Origin: Juglans regia
Taxonomy: Eukaryota; Streptophyta; Magnoliopsida; Fagales; Juglandaceae
Length of the DNA: 64,000 nt
Reading direction: 5' to 3'
Assembly: GCF_001411555.2 (NCBI RefSeq)
Contig: NC_049909.1
Coordinates: 5,091,485 to 5,155,484, forward strand
Part shown: positions 1 through 10,899 of the stretch, piece after piece
How the letters are laid out: the number at the start of each line of letters is the position of its first letter
Position numbering within the stretch: position 1 is the stretch's first letter
Made by a program: the position numbers and the translations under genes
The notes under the pieces: generated by a model
What the model was told of the DNA's origin: nothing
What the model saw: the letters and a program-made list of their open reading frames with translations, nothing else
Database searches by the model: none

Positions 1-3000
1 AAGTAACTTAAACTATAAATAGAACTACGCTATACTTAGAACACTCTCCTTCTATCCCGTGCACTTACCTGCCCTTCACTATGTTAAACCCTTCGAGGAC
101 CACTTACGGTCACCACAACTTCCAACTCAAAGTCTTGTCTCGAGTGCTCATTCACTAAAGTGAACCCCTTATTCACCTTAGGATTAAGACACTAGGACAT
201 TCGTCTTACTCTTCTTACAACCACATTCGACGCATGATTCCGACCGATGGAATTACACATCTCAATCCTAACGATGTATCCGTCACTACCTTCATGCATT
301 TTGGCCCATACTAAATCCTCATTCCCATCCATACAAGACACATGGCTCTAAGCCAACTCTGAGGCTTAAGCACCGTGCAACTATGCTCATGACAGATTAC
401 CCATTACATATGGTGAATCCGTCCGGCACGTGTCCCTCACCATGTTACACAGGTACCTTACCCCTTTATCACCTAAGATCAACGTATATAACACGTTGAT
501 CACCTGCTCGTAGGGACAAGGGCCATACTCCGATACCAATCTTCTCTTAACCTAGCTAGCATGACTCTTCACGCTATCCGTCCTTTTTGACAGTTCATCC
601 CAACACTTAACACGACAAGACTCCATTCATAACTATGTTTCATGTCACGTTATATAGCTCGAGATTGCTCCAGGGCTACACTGTGACCTTGTCGTGTTAC
701 CTAGCATTCTACTACATCACTCCTGACTCATCACGAGTACGGTTCCTCACGTACTCCCGTCACATCGTGACATCTCATCACGTTCTCGTTACACCATTCC
801 TACACTTTAACACTTCACCCATCATAAGCATGACTTCCAATAACCACGTCACTTCGTGACGTTGCTCAGTCATGCTTCCGCTGCATACTCTTACACTTAT
901 TCCACTACTTCACCCATCACAAGCACGCCTGTCAGTAGTCATGTCACTTCGTGACATTCCCCAGTCATGCTTCCGCTGCGCACTCTTATACTTGTTCCGC
1001 TACTTTGCGCATAATCCTGGCCATAAGTCCATCACAGTGACACCTGTCACCTCAGACTGCAGGCTACGCCATAACTACTTCGGGACACTGTTCCACAGTT
1101 CCCGACAATATCTATCACGTTCCACGCCCAACAATCACATAACCATCCTTATCTCTACGACACGCCACACGGAGTGTCGTTGCTACGTGGAGTACACTCC
1201 ACGTATACTCCCTTCCTACACACTACGATACATCACCACTATGGCATACACGCCATATGGTGTATCTCACCATCTCATGGAGTACATTCCATTTGTACTC
1301 CATACATATACAATACGCCACATCACCGCTATGGCATATTCGCCATATGGTGCGTCACTATATCACATGGAGTACACTCCTCGTATACTCCCTTCATACA
1401 CACTACGACATATCACCATTATGGCATATCCGCCATAATGTGCACCACTATATCACATGGAGTACATTCCACATGTACTCCCCACATATACAACACGCCA
1501 CATCACCATTATAGCATACACGCCATATGGTGCATCGTCCACCACATAGAGTACATTCCACATGTACTCCTCTTACACGCACTACGCCACTGAGTACACT
1601 CCACTTGTACTCATCCCGTTCCACAATACGTCAGGAGGGTATATTTTACATATACTCTCCTTATCTCACATTACGCCACACATAAAGTACACAGCGTGTA
1701 CTATTCCCATTTCACATGCCACATCACCATTATGGCATATCCGCCACATGGTGCATTACTCCACCACATAGAGTACACTCCACGTGTACTCCTTTCGTAC
1801 ACATCACGGCATGTCACCATTATGGCGTACCCGCCATATGGTGCATTTCACCATCACATGGAGTACATTCCACTTGTACTCCCTACATATACAACAAGCC
1901 ACATGCACACAGAGTACACTCAGTGTGCATTGTATCCATTCCACATATACCGTGCCACCATTACAGCACATATTCCCCAATCACACTACATGGCACAGTC
2001 CACAACACTTCCCATCTACACCCAACACATCACAGTACACTACACGGCACAATGCACCTCCATACAACACAGATAAGCCCAACACTTCACTACACAGAAT
2101 GCCCAACACTTCATCACAATGCCACAACTCCACAAATACTAACAACACAGTCTACAACCTAGTCAACTAATCAATACCATCGACGGGATAACCCGTGCGT
2201 TGCTTGTTGACCGTCATAGCCGATGATGTCGGAAGAGTCATACGTGGCGGCTAACTCACGTACGGTGACTTTTTAGGTGTTTGGATAGCTTGGTGTGGTC
2301 TTGGAAAGGCTCGTGATGGCCTTGTGATGATGGCAAGGGGCATAACACGACGGATCTAGCCATGTACAGTGGCGGTCAATTACACGCAGTGACTGTCCAT
2401 CACTTGCAGTGGTTACCCACCACACAAAGTGGTGGTTTGGACCTAGGGCTTGGCTAAAGGAGGTGCAGTGAATCTCGTGGTGGCATCGAGGTGGTGCCAC
2501 GGTGGCTCACGGTGGTAGATGACCATACCGTGGAGGAGAAGCCGTGGGAGAGAGAGAGAGTGTGTGCTCTCGTGGGTGGCAGATCGGGGCCAATGGAGGT
2601 CGGGTTGGCTTGGTGGCGGCCTGAGGAGGCTGGACATGGCGGTCATCAGCCATGGGTGGCGGTGCATGGTGTTGCACGGCGTGCAACCCGTGCGTGAGAG
2701 GGGGAGAAGCCGCGAGGTAGAGGAGGGGGTTTCTGGCCATGGGTCACATGGAGGAGCTCGGGGAGGAGCCATGGTGTTGCTAGGTGGCCGTGGGTGCTGC
2801 ACACGGCGGCGCTAGGGGCCGCGCACGGTGAAGCCCTGCGTGGGTCTCCTTGTGCGTGCGTGTGTGCGACGAAGGGGAGGTGGCTGCATAATAGAGGCCA
2901 AGCTCACTGGGGAGTGGTGGCCGGTGGTAGAGGAAGCTGCCGAGGGAGTGGTGGCGTTGGAGGGCGGCGCACGGCGGCGCTACGTGCACTAAGCCCATAT

Positions 3001-3869
3001 GGGCTGTGCAGTGCTGAAATGGAGAAAGGGAGAGCGTGAGGGGGAGAGGTCGGCATGGATGGACTCGCTAGAGGGAAAGCAAGCCATTGGTGCCGGCAGT
3101 GAGGAAGGGCGACGCACGGCGGCGCCGGGCTGAGGCCTTAAGCCGTTCGGCGTGGGGTGGGTCTGCGTACACCGTACGCCGAATGAGAGAGGGAGGAGAG
3201 AGAGGGTTATGGGGAAATGAGAGGGAAAGAGAGGGGTCTGGGTATTTAACCCAATCCTTTCGTCTGGGGATCTTCAGAACGATCTAACGATGAGGAATTA
3301 AAATACTGATTTGAAGATGCGTAAAACATTAACTTAATCAAAATCACTTAGAGGAATTAAGGTAAATATTATTTTAAACTAACTTTAGTTTATAAAATAA
3401 TATTCTTCATCATTAATAGAATGATGAAGTCTTACTTAACATATTTAAAAGGGTTAAACCATTTAATTAATAAAAGTTCTCAACATAATTTAAATCCCAT
3501 AATATCTTAAATAATTGAAATCATTTTAATAATAATATTAAAATGATTTCCGGAAATTATAATATTTTTGGAGCTCTTCAATAATATTATGATTGTCGTA
3601 TTTAAGATCAAATCTTAATTCAATAATGATGGAAATACTCCTTATAAATATTTCCAGCATATTTAAAACACTGGGCGTGCCCTACAAGTCACACGATATC
3701 TTTCGAGACACGCCATCATGGTTCGGCACGCATGACGCGGCTCGCAGTCGTTAGTGAGAAAGGCAGATGATCACATAATCTCTGCTTTCAGGATTTTTTT
3801 ACGTCATCAAGACGAAACATACGTCAGAAAGAGAGAAGCGTACGTAAGAAGAAGGAGCTGGGTATTACA
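1..3869 (+). mobile_element. 3' part of long LTR-like unit, family 1 (copy A)
   Basis: This stretch is collinear with 7550-14453 (copy B) once the nested insertion in B is removed, so it is the 3' two-thirds of the same unit; its 5' end lies outside the window. It ends GGGTATTACA at 3869, as B does at 14453. Inside are a tandem palindromic array (about 1160-1960), a GC-rich purine-heavy stretch (about 2270-3250) and an AT-rich tail. No transposon protein domain is recognisable. The open frames at 872-2170 are translations of the tandem repeat, and those at 2491-3287 follow the GC-rich stretch. The right flank is the remnant of an Athila-like LTR, so this copy probably inserted into that LTR. 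Confidence 0.8.
1160..1960. repeat. Tandem array, ~90-bp unit with two palindromes
   Basis: The core CATCACC..TATGGC recurs at about 1231, 1321, 1411, 1501, 1722 and 1812, a spacing of 90 to 91 bases with one disturbed interval. Each unit carries two short palindromic motifs: a GCCATATGGTG-type block and a GGAGTACACTCC / GGAGTACATTCC block. Copy B has the same array with more units. Confidence 0.85.
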
Positions 3870-4017
3870 TACATGCTTTAAGTAGAATTTTCATATTCTT
3901 ATCATATTGTAATTTGATCTTTCCTTTTACGCCTGCGTCTTGTTGTATTTCTTCCGACTCCATGTGGATCGACACCCTGAACTACTATAACACCGCGTAC
4001 TAGTTTGGGCATAATCA

Positions 4018-4041
4018 AATTTTGGCGTCATTGCCGAAAGA
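4018..4041 (+). other. Primer-binding-site region of the Athila/Tat-like element
   Basis: Directly after the LTR end (ATCA at 4017) the sequence reads TTTTGGCGTCATTGCCGAAAG. This resembles the TTTTTGGCGCCGTTGCCGGGG site known just inside 5' LTRs of Athila/Tat-type gypsy elements, with a few substitutions expected of an old copy. Confidence 0.65.
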
Positions 4042-4084
4042 TGGTAGAAAAATTGTAGATAATTTTTCCTTTTAGTAGTTTGTA

Positions 4085-4525
4085 GTGGTAACTTCGTTCC
4101 CTCTTTTAACTTGTTACATTATTTTTGTTATTGCTAGAGACACCTTGGGTAGATTTGCTTATAGGCCTGTGCTAGAGTCAGAATCAAACTTTCTAAATCC
4201 TTTATTTGACAATCCATTATCTAGTCCCGAAAAAATGAGTGAACACGAAAATCAACCCACTAGAACACTTAAGAATTATCTCCACCCTACACGCACAACC
4301 ACACCATCATACATCATGTTTCCAGCTAATACTCTCCAACTGGATTTTAAAACAGGGATGATACAGTTACTCCCTACTTTTCATAACTTGGAAAATGAAA
4401 ATCTATATGTGCACGTTAGGGAGTTTGAGGAAGTAGTTGTGACTTTTCATAGTCAAAATGCAACTGATGACTTTGTGAGATTTAAGTTCTTTCATTTCTC
4501 TTTGAAGGATAGAGCTAATAGTTGA
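4085..4525 (+). pseudogene. Retrotransposon gag fragment (Athila/Tat type)
   Basis: A 146-codon open stretch carries the signature of the plant retrotransposon gag domain: a conserved N-terminal block around residues 60-90 (TLKNYLHPTR), the block ENENLYVHVREFEEV near residues 105-120, and RFKFFHFSLKDRAN at the end. Family members then continue with a WLxSLRPRS block. Here a stop (TGA at 4523) interrupts, but that block can still be read a few codons downstream. Gag forms the cytoplasmic particle that packages element RNA. The frame breaks off before the CCHC knuckle and protease, so it is non-functional. Assignment rests on remembered family motifs. Confidence 0.7.
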
Positions 4526-4655
4526 GCTAAAAGTTGGCTATACTCGTTGAGACCACGATCCTTTTCTTTTTGTATTGGGATGATCATTTTCTTTTCAAAT
4601 ACTACCTGGCCAAATTTTAAGGCGTTGCATACCTGATGAAGAGATTGCTAGTGTT

Positions 4656-5166
4656 TTGGAATTTTGTCATTCCCAAACTTGTGGGGGCCACTTTTCAATA
4701 AAGAAAACCATTGCAAAAATTCTACAATGGGGATTTTATTGGCTCACCTTCTTTAAGGATGCAAAGATCTATTATCGCTTATGTGAAAAGTGTCAAAAGT
4801 TAGGAGTTATGTCCCCTCGTAATATGATGCCCTTAAACCCAATTTTAGTGATTGAAGTTTTTGATTGTTGGGGCACTGATTTTACGGGACCATTTCCTCC
4901 TTCTTTTGGATATCAATATATTATTATGACAGTAGATTATGTGTCAAAATGGGTAGAGACAACAGCTTGCAATAGCAATGATAATAGGACAGTAATTAAA
5001 TTTCTCAAAGAGAATGTGTTATCTCGATTTGGTACACCACGTGCTATCATTAGCGGGGTACATAATTTTGCAACTGTTCTTTTGAGGTTTTGATGAAAAA
5101 ATATGGGGTGATACATAAGATCTCAATTGCCTACCACCCTCAGACAAGTGGATATGTAGAACTTGC
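4656..5166 (+). pseudogene. Integrase fragment of the Athila/Tat-like element
   Basis: The 145-codon frame opens with an H2C2-type zinc-binding segment (HSQTCGGHF, then CEKCQKLG about 45 residues later) and runs into the catalytic core at WGTDFTGPFPP, which holds the first acidic residue. The second acidic residue, normally in an ISD motif, is lost: the sequence reads RAIISGVHNF. A frameshift then ends the frame at 5093. In another frame the core continues to about 5166 with the HPQTSGYVELANRKIK block that carries the third acidic residue. Integrase inserts element cDNA into the host genome; the missing Asp and the frameshift mean this copy cannot. It sits between the gag remnant and the truncated right LTR. 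Confidence 0.8.
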
Positions 5167-5328
5167 AAATAGGAAAATTAAGCAAATTTCCAGCCAAATT
5201 TCATATTCTTGTCATATTGTAATTTGATCTTTCCTTTTAAGCTTATGTCTTGTTGTGTTTCTTTCGACTCCCTATGGATCGACACCCTAAACTATACTAT
5301 AACACCGCGTACTAGTTTGGGCGTAATC

Positions 5329-5929
5329 ACTTGGGATGGTGGTGGTTTCTCGCGATTCATTGCAGATGCGGTGGAAATCGAAGGTAGGGGTGTGGTGCAT
5401 GAGGTTGATGTTCGAGATGGTCACCTTTCAGATTGTGGGGAAGATGAGTCTCTAGCACAGATTATTGTTGAAAGGGGGTACGAGTCCAAGGTTGAAGTTG
5501 GCATGGGAAGGTTTTCTTATAGTGGAGTGGGGAATAAAAATCCTATGGGGTTGAGACAGTCTCAACGGGTTTATCCCGTTCCTCCAAATTTAACAAATGT
5601 ATGTGGTTTATGCACGTCACAAAAGAGACTGAAGGGATTAGTGAACAAATGGAATGTCTCTATTGTTGCTATTATGGAACCATTCGCAGGGGAGGATAAA
5701 TTGCCAAGTCTTGCAAGTTATTTTGGTTTTTAGTTTTATTGTTCAAATGAGGTGGTAGGAGGTAAGGTGTGGCTTATATAGCAGGATGAGTTTGATGTTA
5801 ATATTATTGATATGTCGGACCAATTTTTGACTGGATGCTTTTAGGCAGCAAATTAGAAGATGGTTTTTTAACATTTTTCTATGCAAAATGTACTTCTCAA
5901 GAGAGGAGTGACCTTTGGTAGGCACTGGA
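5329..5929 (+). pseudogene. LINE (L1-type) piece 1: start of endonuclease region
   Basis: The frame from about 5329 to 5731 ends with KGLVNKWNVSIVAIMEPFAG, matching the beginning of the apurinic-type endonuclease of plant LINE ORF2. The minus-strand LINE at 45756-46001 has the equivalent LLEPF motif. After stops and substitutions the homologous sequence continues to 5929, where the family-1 unit is inserted. The last five bases, CTGGA, are the target duplicated at 14454-14458. The upstream 130 codons would be the ORF1 side and are not recognisable. Confidence 0.7.
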
Positions 5930-8729
5930 TGTAACGCCCGTCCTTGTGGTGGGTCTTTTTCTAAAATATTTTTATAAAAGGACGACGGGAATTATCATCC
6001 AATTTAAAACTTTTCATTTGCATACCCAGGGTGCGAGACTCCACGTTTATAAATTAAAATGTGCTTTGACAATAAAAAAGGTTTACAGCAGAAAACATAA
6101 ATCTTATAATAAAAAGGTCTCTCGTATGTTTAAAACTCGTGCCTAGACTTCCGTGCTCTTCCCCATGGGCCGTGTCCATCCTAATCATGCAGTTCCTGTG
6201 GGGGGAGGGACATGCATAAAAACTAAAATGAGTCGAAGACTCGTAAACATTACTTCATACAGTTAAAATATAGCAACATAGGTTTTCATTCATGCATTCA
6301 TCACTCGTACATACTATTACGTGCATGCATACGTGTCATATGTGCATTCATTTGAAAACGTCACTGGACGGGGGTTTTCTCTTTTAAAACATGAGCATCC
6401 TTTTCGTAAAATGTTTCTTCCGTCAATGCCTTCATTTCTTTAAGAGTTCGTGCATGTTTACGTGAATACGTGCGTTCTTTTGAAAACGTCACTAGACGGG
6501 GCTTTTCTTTCAAAAGGCTTTCCTTTCTTTAAAACGTGTCCCCCGTCAGTGCCTTCATTTCTTAAAGTTCGTGCATTCATGCGTTCGTACATGCATGCAT
6601 ACATCCGTTCGTTCTTATTACTTTCATAGGCCAGTACACACTGTTACGCCCCGTGTGTTGGGGTTAGCGGTCTTCCTTTGGACCCGGATTCCGCCCGTGG
6701 CCACGGGTTGGGAAACCCTTTCATAGGGGGCAGCACTGGGTGCACTTCCAGTACTACTTACCCAGCATTGCAATCTGCCCATTCATTGGTACCCTTTCAT
6801 TCATTCATGTGGCCGTTACGTATCTTCATACATTCATGCTTTCATTTCTTTCTTTCTTGCTTTCATTCATTCATTCGTTCATTCATGTCAGCTAGAAAGA
6901 GCTGGAGCTTTCATTCATTTAACAGTCCTTTCTTTTCATGAGAAAATATCGTTTGGAGCATAAGCCTGAAAATGGTCTTTTCGTCTTTCAATTCATTTAA
7001 GTCCTATCCTTTCTTTAACAGTTCGTTCATGGAAAACTTCATTTAAGAACATACATGGGCTTAAACGTCAGCTTTCATGGCACCCTTAAGCGTTACCTTA
7101 AACGTCGTCAATCATGGCGTCCACGAGCATCACCCCGTGACGCACATGAGAGCGTCTGTTCGTAGGATCCATAAAAACATCCATTGTCATGCCCTTCATG
7201 TATCTTCATCAGTTTATGGATTTTTTCTTAGAAAATACATACAATAGATACAGCGTATAGTCATCCATTCACATGAGTACAATTAATACTTTGGGTGTGT
7301 AAATAGGGGCTGCCAAGGAGGGGCCGTACATACTTATACCTTTGAACACTTGGCCTTTTTTTAAAGCGTCATAAAGGAAAAGCTTTCGTTTTCATTTTCT
7401 TTTATCTTATAAAGACTCTAGAAGAGTATGGACGTAACACTTACCTGGACTCCATGCTACTTGCATGTCATTCAGTCCATTCATGTGCTTGTCAGATGGC
7501 AACCTACATGCATACACATAACCTTAGCATCATTCTCTATCTAATGCATAAGTAACTTAAACTATAAATAGAACTACGCTATACTTGGAACACTCTCCTT
7601 CTATCCCATGCACTTACATGCCCTTCACTATGTTAAACCCTTCGGGGATCACTTATGGTCACCACATCTTCCAATTCAAAGTCTTGTCTCAAGTGCTCAT
7701 CCACTAAAGTGAACCCATTATTCACCTTAGGATTAAGACACTAAGACATTCGTCTTACTCTTCTTACAACCACATTCCGACGCATGATTCCGACCGATGG
7801 AATCACACATCTCAATCCTAACGATGCATCCGTCACTACCTTCATGCATCTTAGCCCACACTAAATCCTCATTTCCATCCATACAAGCCACACGGCTCTA
7901 AGCCAACTGTGAGGCTCAAGCACCGTGCAACTATGCTCATGACAGATTACCCATTACATATGGTGAATTCGTTCAGCACATGTGTCTACCCAGATTACAC
8001 ATGTCCCTTACCCCTTCATCACTTAAGATCAACATGTGACACGTTGATCACCTGCTTGTACAGACAAGCACCATACTCCGATATCAACCTTCTCTTAACC
8101 CGACTAGCATGACTCTTCATGCTACCCGTCCCTTTTGACAGTTCATCCCAACACTTAACACGACAAGACTTTATTCACAACTACGCCTTATGTCACGTCA
8201 CATAGCCCGAGATTACACCCAAGCTACACCATGACCTTGTCGCGTTACCCAACATTCTACTACGTCAACTCCTAACTCATCACGAGTACGGTTTCTCACG
8301 TACTCCAGTCACATCGTGACATCTCGTCACGTTCCCTTTACGCCATTCCTACACTCTAACACTTCACCCATCATAAGCATGACTGCCAATAACCACGTCA
8401 CTTTGTGACGTTGCCCAGTCATGCTTCCGCTGCGTACTCTTACACTTGTTCCACTACTTCGCCCATCACAAGCACGACTGTCAGTAGTCATGTCACTTCG
8501 TGACATTCCTCAGTCATGCTTCCGCTGCACACTCTTATACTTGTTCTGATACTTCACGCATACTCTTAGCCATAAGTCCATTGCAATGACACTTGTCACC
8601 TCAGACTACAGGCTATGCCATAACTACTTCGGGACACTGTTCCACAGTTCCCAACACTATCTATCACGTTCCACGCCCATCAATCACATAACCATCATTA
8701 TCTCCACGACACGCCACACGGAGTGTCGC

Positions 8730-9560
8730 TGCCACGTGGAGTACACTCCACGTATACTCCCTTCATACATGCCACACCACATCACCACTATGGCGTACCC
8801 GCCATATGGTGCATCACTATACCACATGGAGTACACTCCTTGTGTACTCCATCCACATGCATTACGCCACATCACCATTATGGCATACACGCCATATGGT
8901 GCATCGTCACTCCATTACATGGAATACACTCTGCATATATTCCATGCACGTTACACCACATCACCACTATGGCATACCCGCCATATGATGCGTCACTCCA
9001 CTATATGGAATACACTCCGCATATACTCCATACATGTTACGACACATCACCACTATGGCATACTCGTCGTATGGTGCCTCACTCCTTCACATGGAATACA
9101 CTCCGCGTATACTCCATGCACATTACGACACATCACCACTACGGTATACCCGCCGTATGCTACGTCACTCCATCACATGGAATACACTCCGCGTATATTC
9201 CATGCACTTACGACACATCACCACTACGGCATACTCACCGTATGGTGCATCGCTCCATCACATGGAATGCACCTCGCGCATACTCCCTTCATACACACTA
9301 CGACACATCACCATTATGGCATACCCACCATATGATGCGTCACTCCACTACATGGAATACACTTTGCATATACTCCATGCACGTTACGCCACATCACCAT
9401 TATGGCATACACGCCACATGGTGTATCTCACCACCACATAGAGTACATTCCACATGTACTCCTCACATATACAATATGCCCCATCACCATTATGGCTTAC
9501 TCGCCATATGGTGCATCACCCCGTCATATGGAGTACATTTCACATTTACTCTCTTCATAT
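8730..9560. repeat. Tandem array, ~86-90-bp unit (copy B)
   Basis: The same palindromic unit as at 1160-1960 occurs about nine times, with CATCACC anchors near 8780, 8870, 8959, 9045, 9131, 9217, 9306, 9392 and 9482. Many units carry ATGGAATACACTC in place of ATGGAGTACACTC, and CCGTATGGTG-type variants of CCATATGGTG occur, so units have diverged or been homogenised separately from copy A. The array creates long spurious open frames, for example 8723-9886. Confidence 0.85.
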
Positions 9561-10790
9561 ACCATACCCCACACAGAGTATACTTAGCGTGTACTCTTCC
9601 CGTTTCACACTACGTCACACATTACGCCACACACAAAGTACACCCAGCGTGTACTATTCCCATTCCACATACGCCACGCCACCAATACAGCACATATTTC
9701 CCCAATCACACTACATGTCATAGTCCACAACACTTCCCATCTACACCCAACACATCAGAGCGCACTACACGGCACAATGCACCTCCATACAACACAGATA
9801 TGCCCAACACTTCATCACACAACACCACATCACAATGCCACAATTCCATTAATACTAATAGCACAGTCCACAACCTAGTCAACTAATGAATATCTAACAT
9901 AATTATGAGGGATAGAGAGTTATGCCATTGACGCGATAACCCGTGCGTTGCTCGTTGACCGTCATAGCTGATGATGTCGGAAGAGTCGTATGTGGCGGCT
10001 AACTCACATATGGTGACTGTTTAGGCGTTTAGATAGCTAGGTGTGGTCTTGAAATGGCTCGTGATGGCCTTGTGATGATGGCAAGGAGCATAACACGGCG
10101 GATCTAGCCATGTGCAGTGGCGGTCAATCACACGCAGTGACTGTCCATCACGTGCAGTGGTTACCCACCACATAAAGTGGTGGTTTGGACCTAGGGCTTG
10201 GCTAAGGGAGGTGCAGTGGATCTCGTGGTGGCGTCAAGGTGGCGCCACGGTGGCTCAAAGTGGCGGATCTGGCCATACCGTGGAGGAGAAGCCATGGGAG
10301 AGTGAGAGAGAGTGTGCTCTCATGGGTGGCAGATCGAGGCCAAGGGAGGTTGGGTTGGCTTGGTGGCGGCCTGAGGAGGCTGGACGTGGCGATCATCAGC
10401 CGTGGGTGGCGGTGCATGGTGGTGCACGGCGTGCAACCTGTGCGTGAGAGGGGGAGAAGTTGTGAGGTGGAGGAGGGGGCTTCTGGCCATGGGTCATGTG
10501 GAGGAGCTCAGGGAGGAGCCATGGTGTCGCTAGGTGGCTGTGGGTGCTGCGCACTGCGGCGCTAGGGGCGGCGCACGGTGAAGCCGAGCGTGGGTCTCCT
10601 TATGCGTGCATGTGTGCGACGGAGGGAAGGTGGCTGCATGGGAGAGGCCAAGCTCGCTGGGGAGTGGTGGCCGGTGGTAGAGGAAGCTGCCGAGGGAGTG
10701 GTGGCGTTGGAGGGCGGCGCTACGTGCACTAAGCCCGTACGAGCTGTGTACTTCCAACGGAGAGCAAGAGGGAGCGTGAGAGAAAGGGGC

Positions 10791-10865
10791 TGTAACAACC
10801 CGACCCTAAGATTAGGATATAAGATAAGTTTTATGTATTTTTTTTATATATAACTATAAATATTA

Positions 10866-10899
<34 letters not shown>

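Larger units (their letters stand above)
3870..5328 (+). mobile_element. Internally deleted Athila/Tat-like Ty3/gypsy element
   Basis: Two related segments, 3888-4017 and 5195-5328, both end TAGTTTGGGC(A/G)TAATCA and represent the 3' ends of the two LTRs. Between them are a primer-binding-like site, a gag fragment and an integrase fragment. Protease, reverse transcriptase and RNase H are absent, so a large internal deletion joined gag to integrase near 4555-4620. A second deletion joined the integrase end directly to mid-LTR at about 5190. The 5' side of the left LTR is replaced by family-1 copy A; the right LTR abuts the LINE. Confidence 0.75.

Noticed and set aside
1160..1960. CRISPR-like array of evenly spaced palindromic repeats
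   Set aside because: Whole units repeat in tandem with no unique spacers, no cas genes are present and the sequence is a plant genome.
872..2170. Several overlapping His/Tyr/Ser-rich frames
   Set aside because: The same tandem array in copy A stays open in multiple frames because the unit lacks stops, not because it is coding.
2491..3287. Gly/Arg/Val-rich frames in the GC-rich block (and their copies at 10112-10853)
   Set aside because: Frames are open on both strands because of GGTGGC repeats, differ between the two copies and match nothing recognisable.
8723..9886. 387-codon open frame, the second longest in the window
   Set aside because: It is a translation of the 86-90-base tandem array; all frames show similar His/Tyr/Pro-rich repeats and no domain is present.
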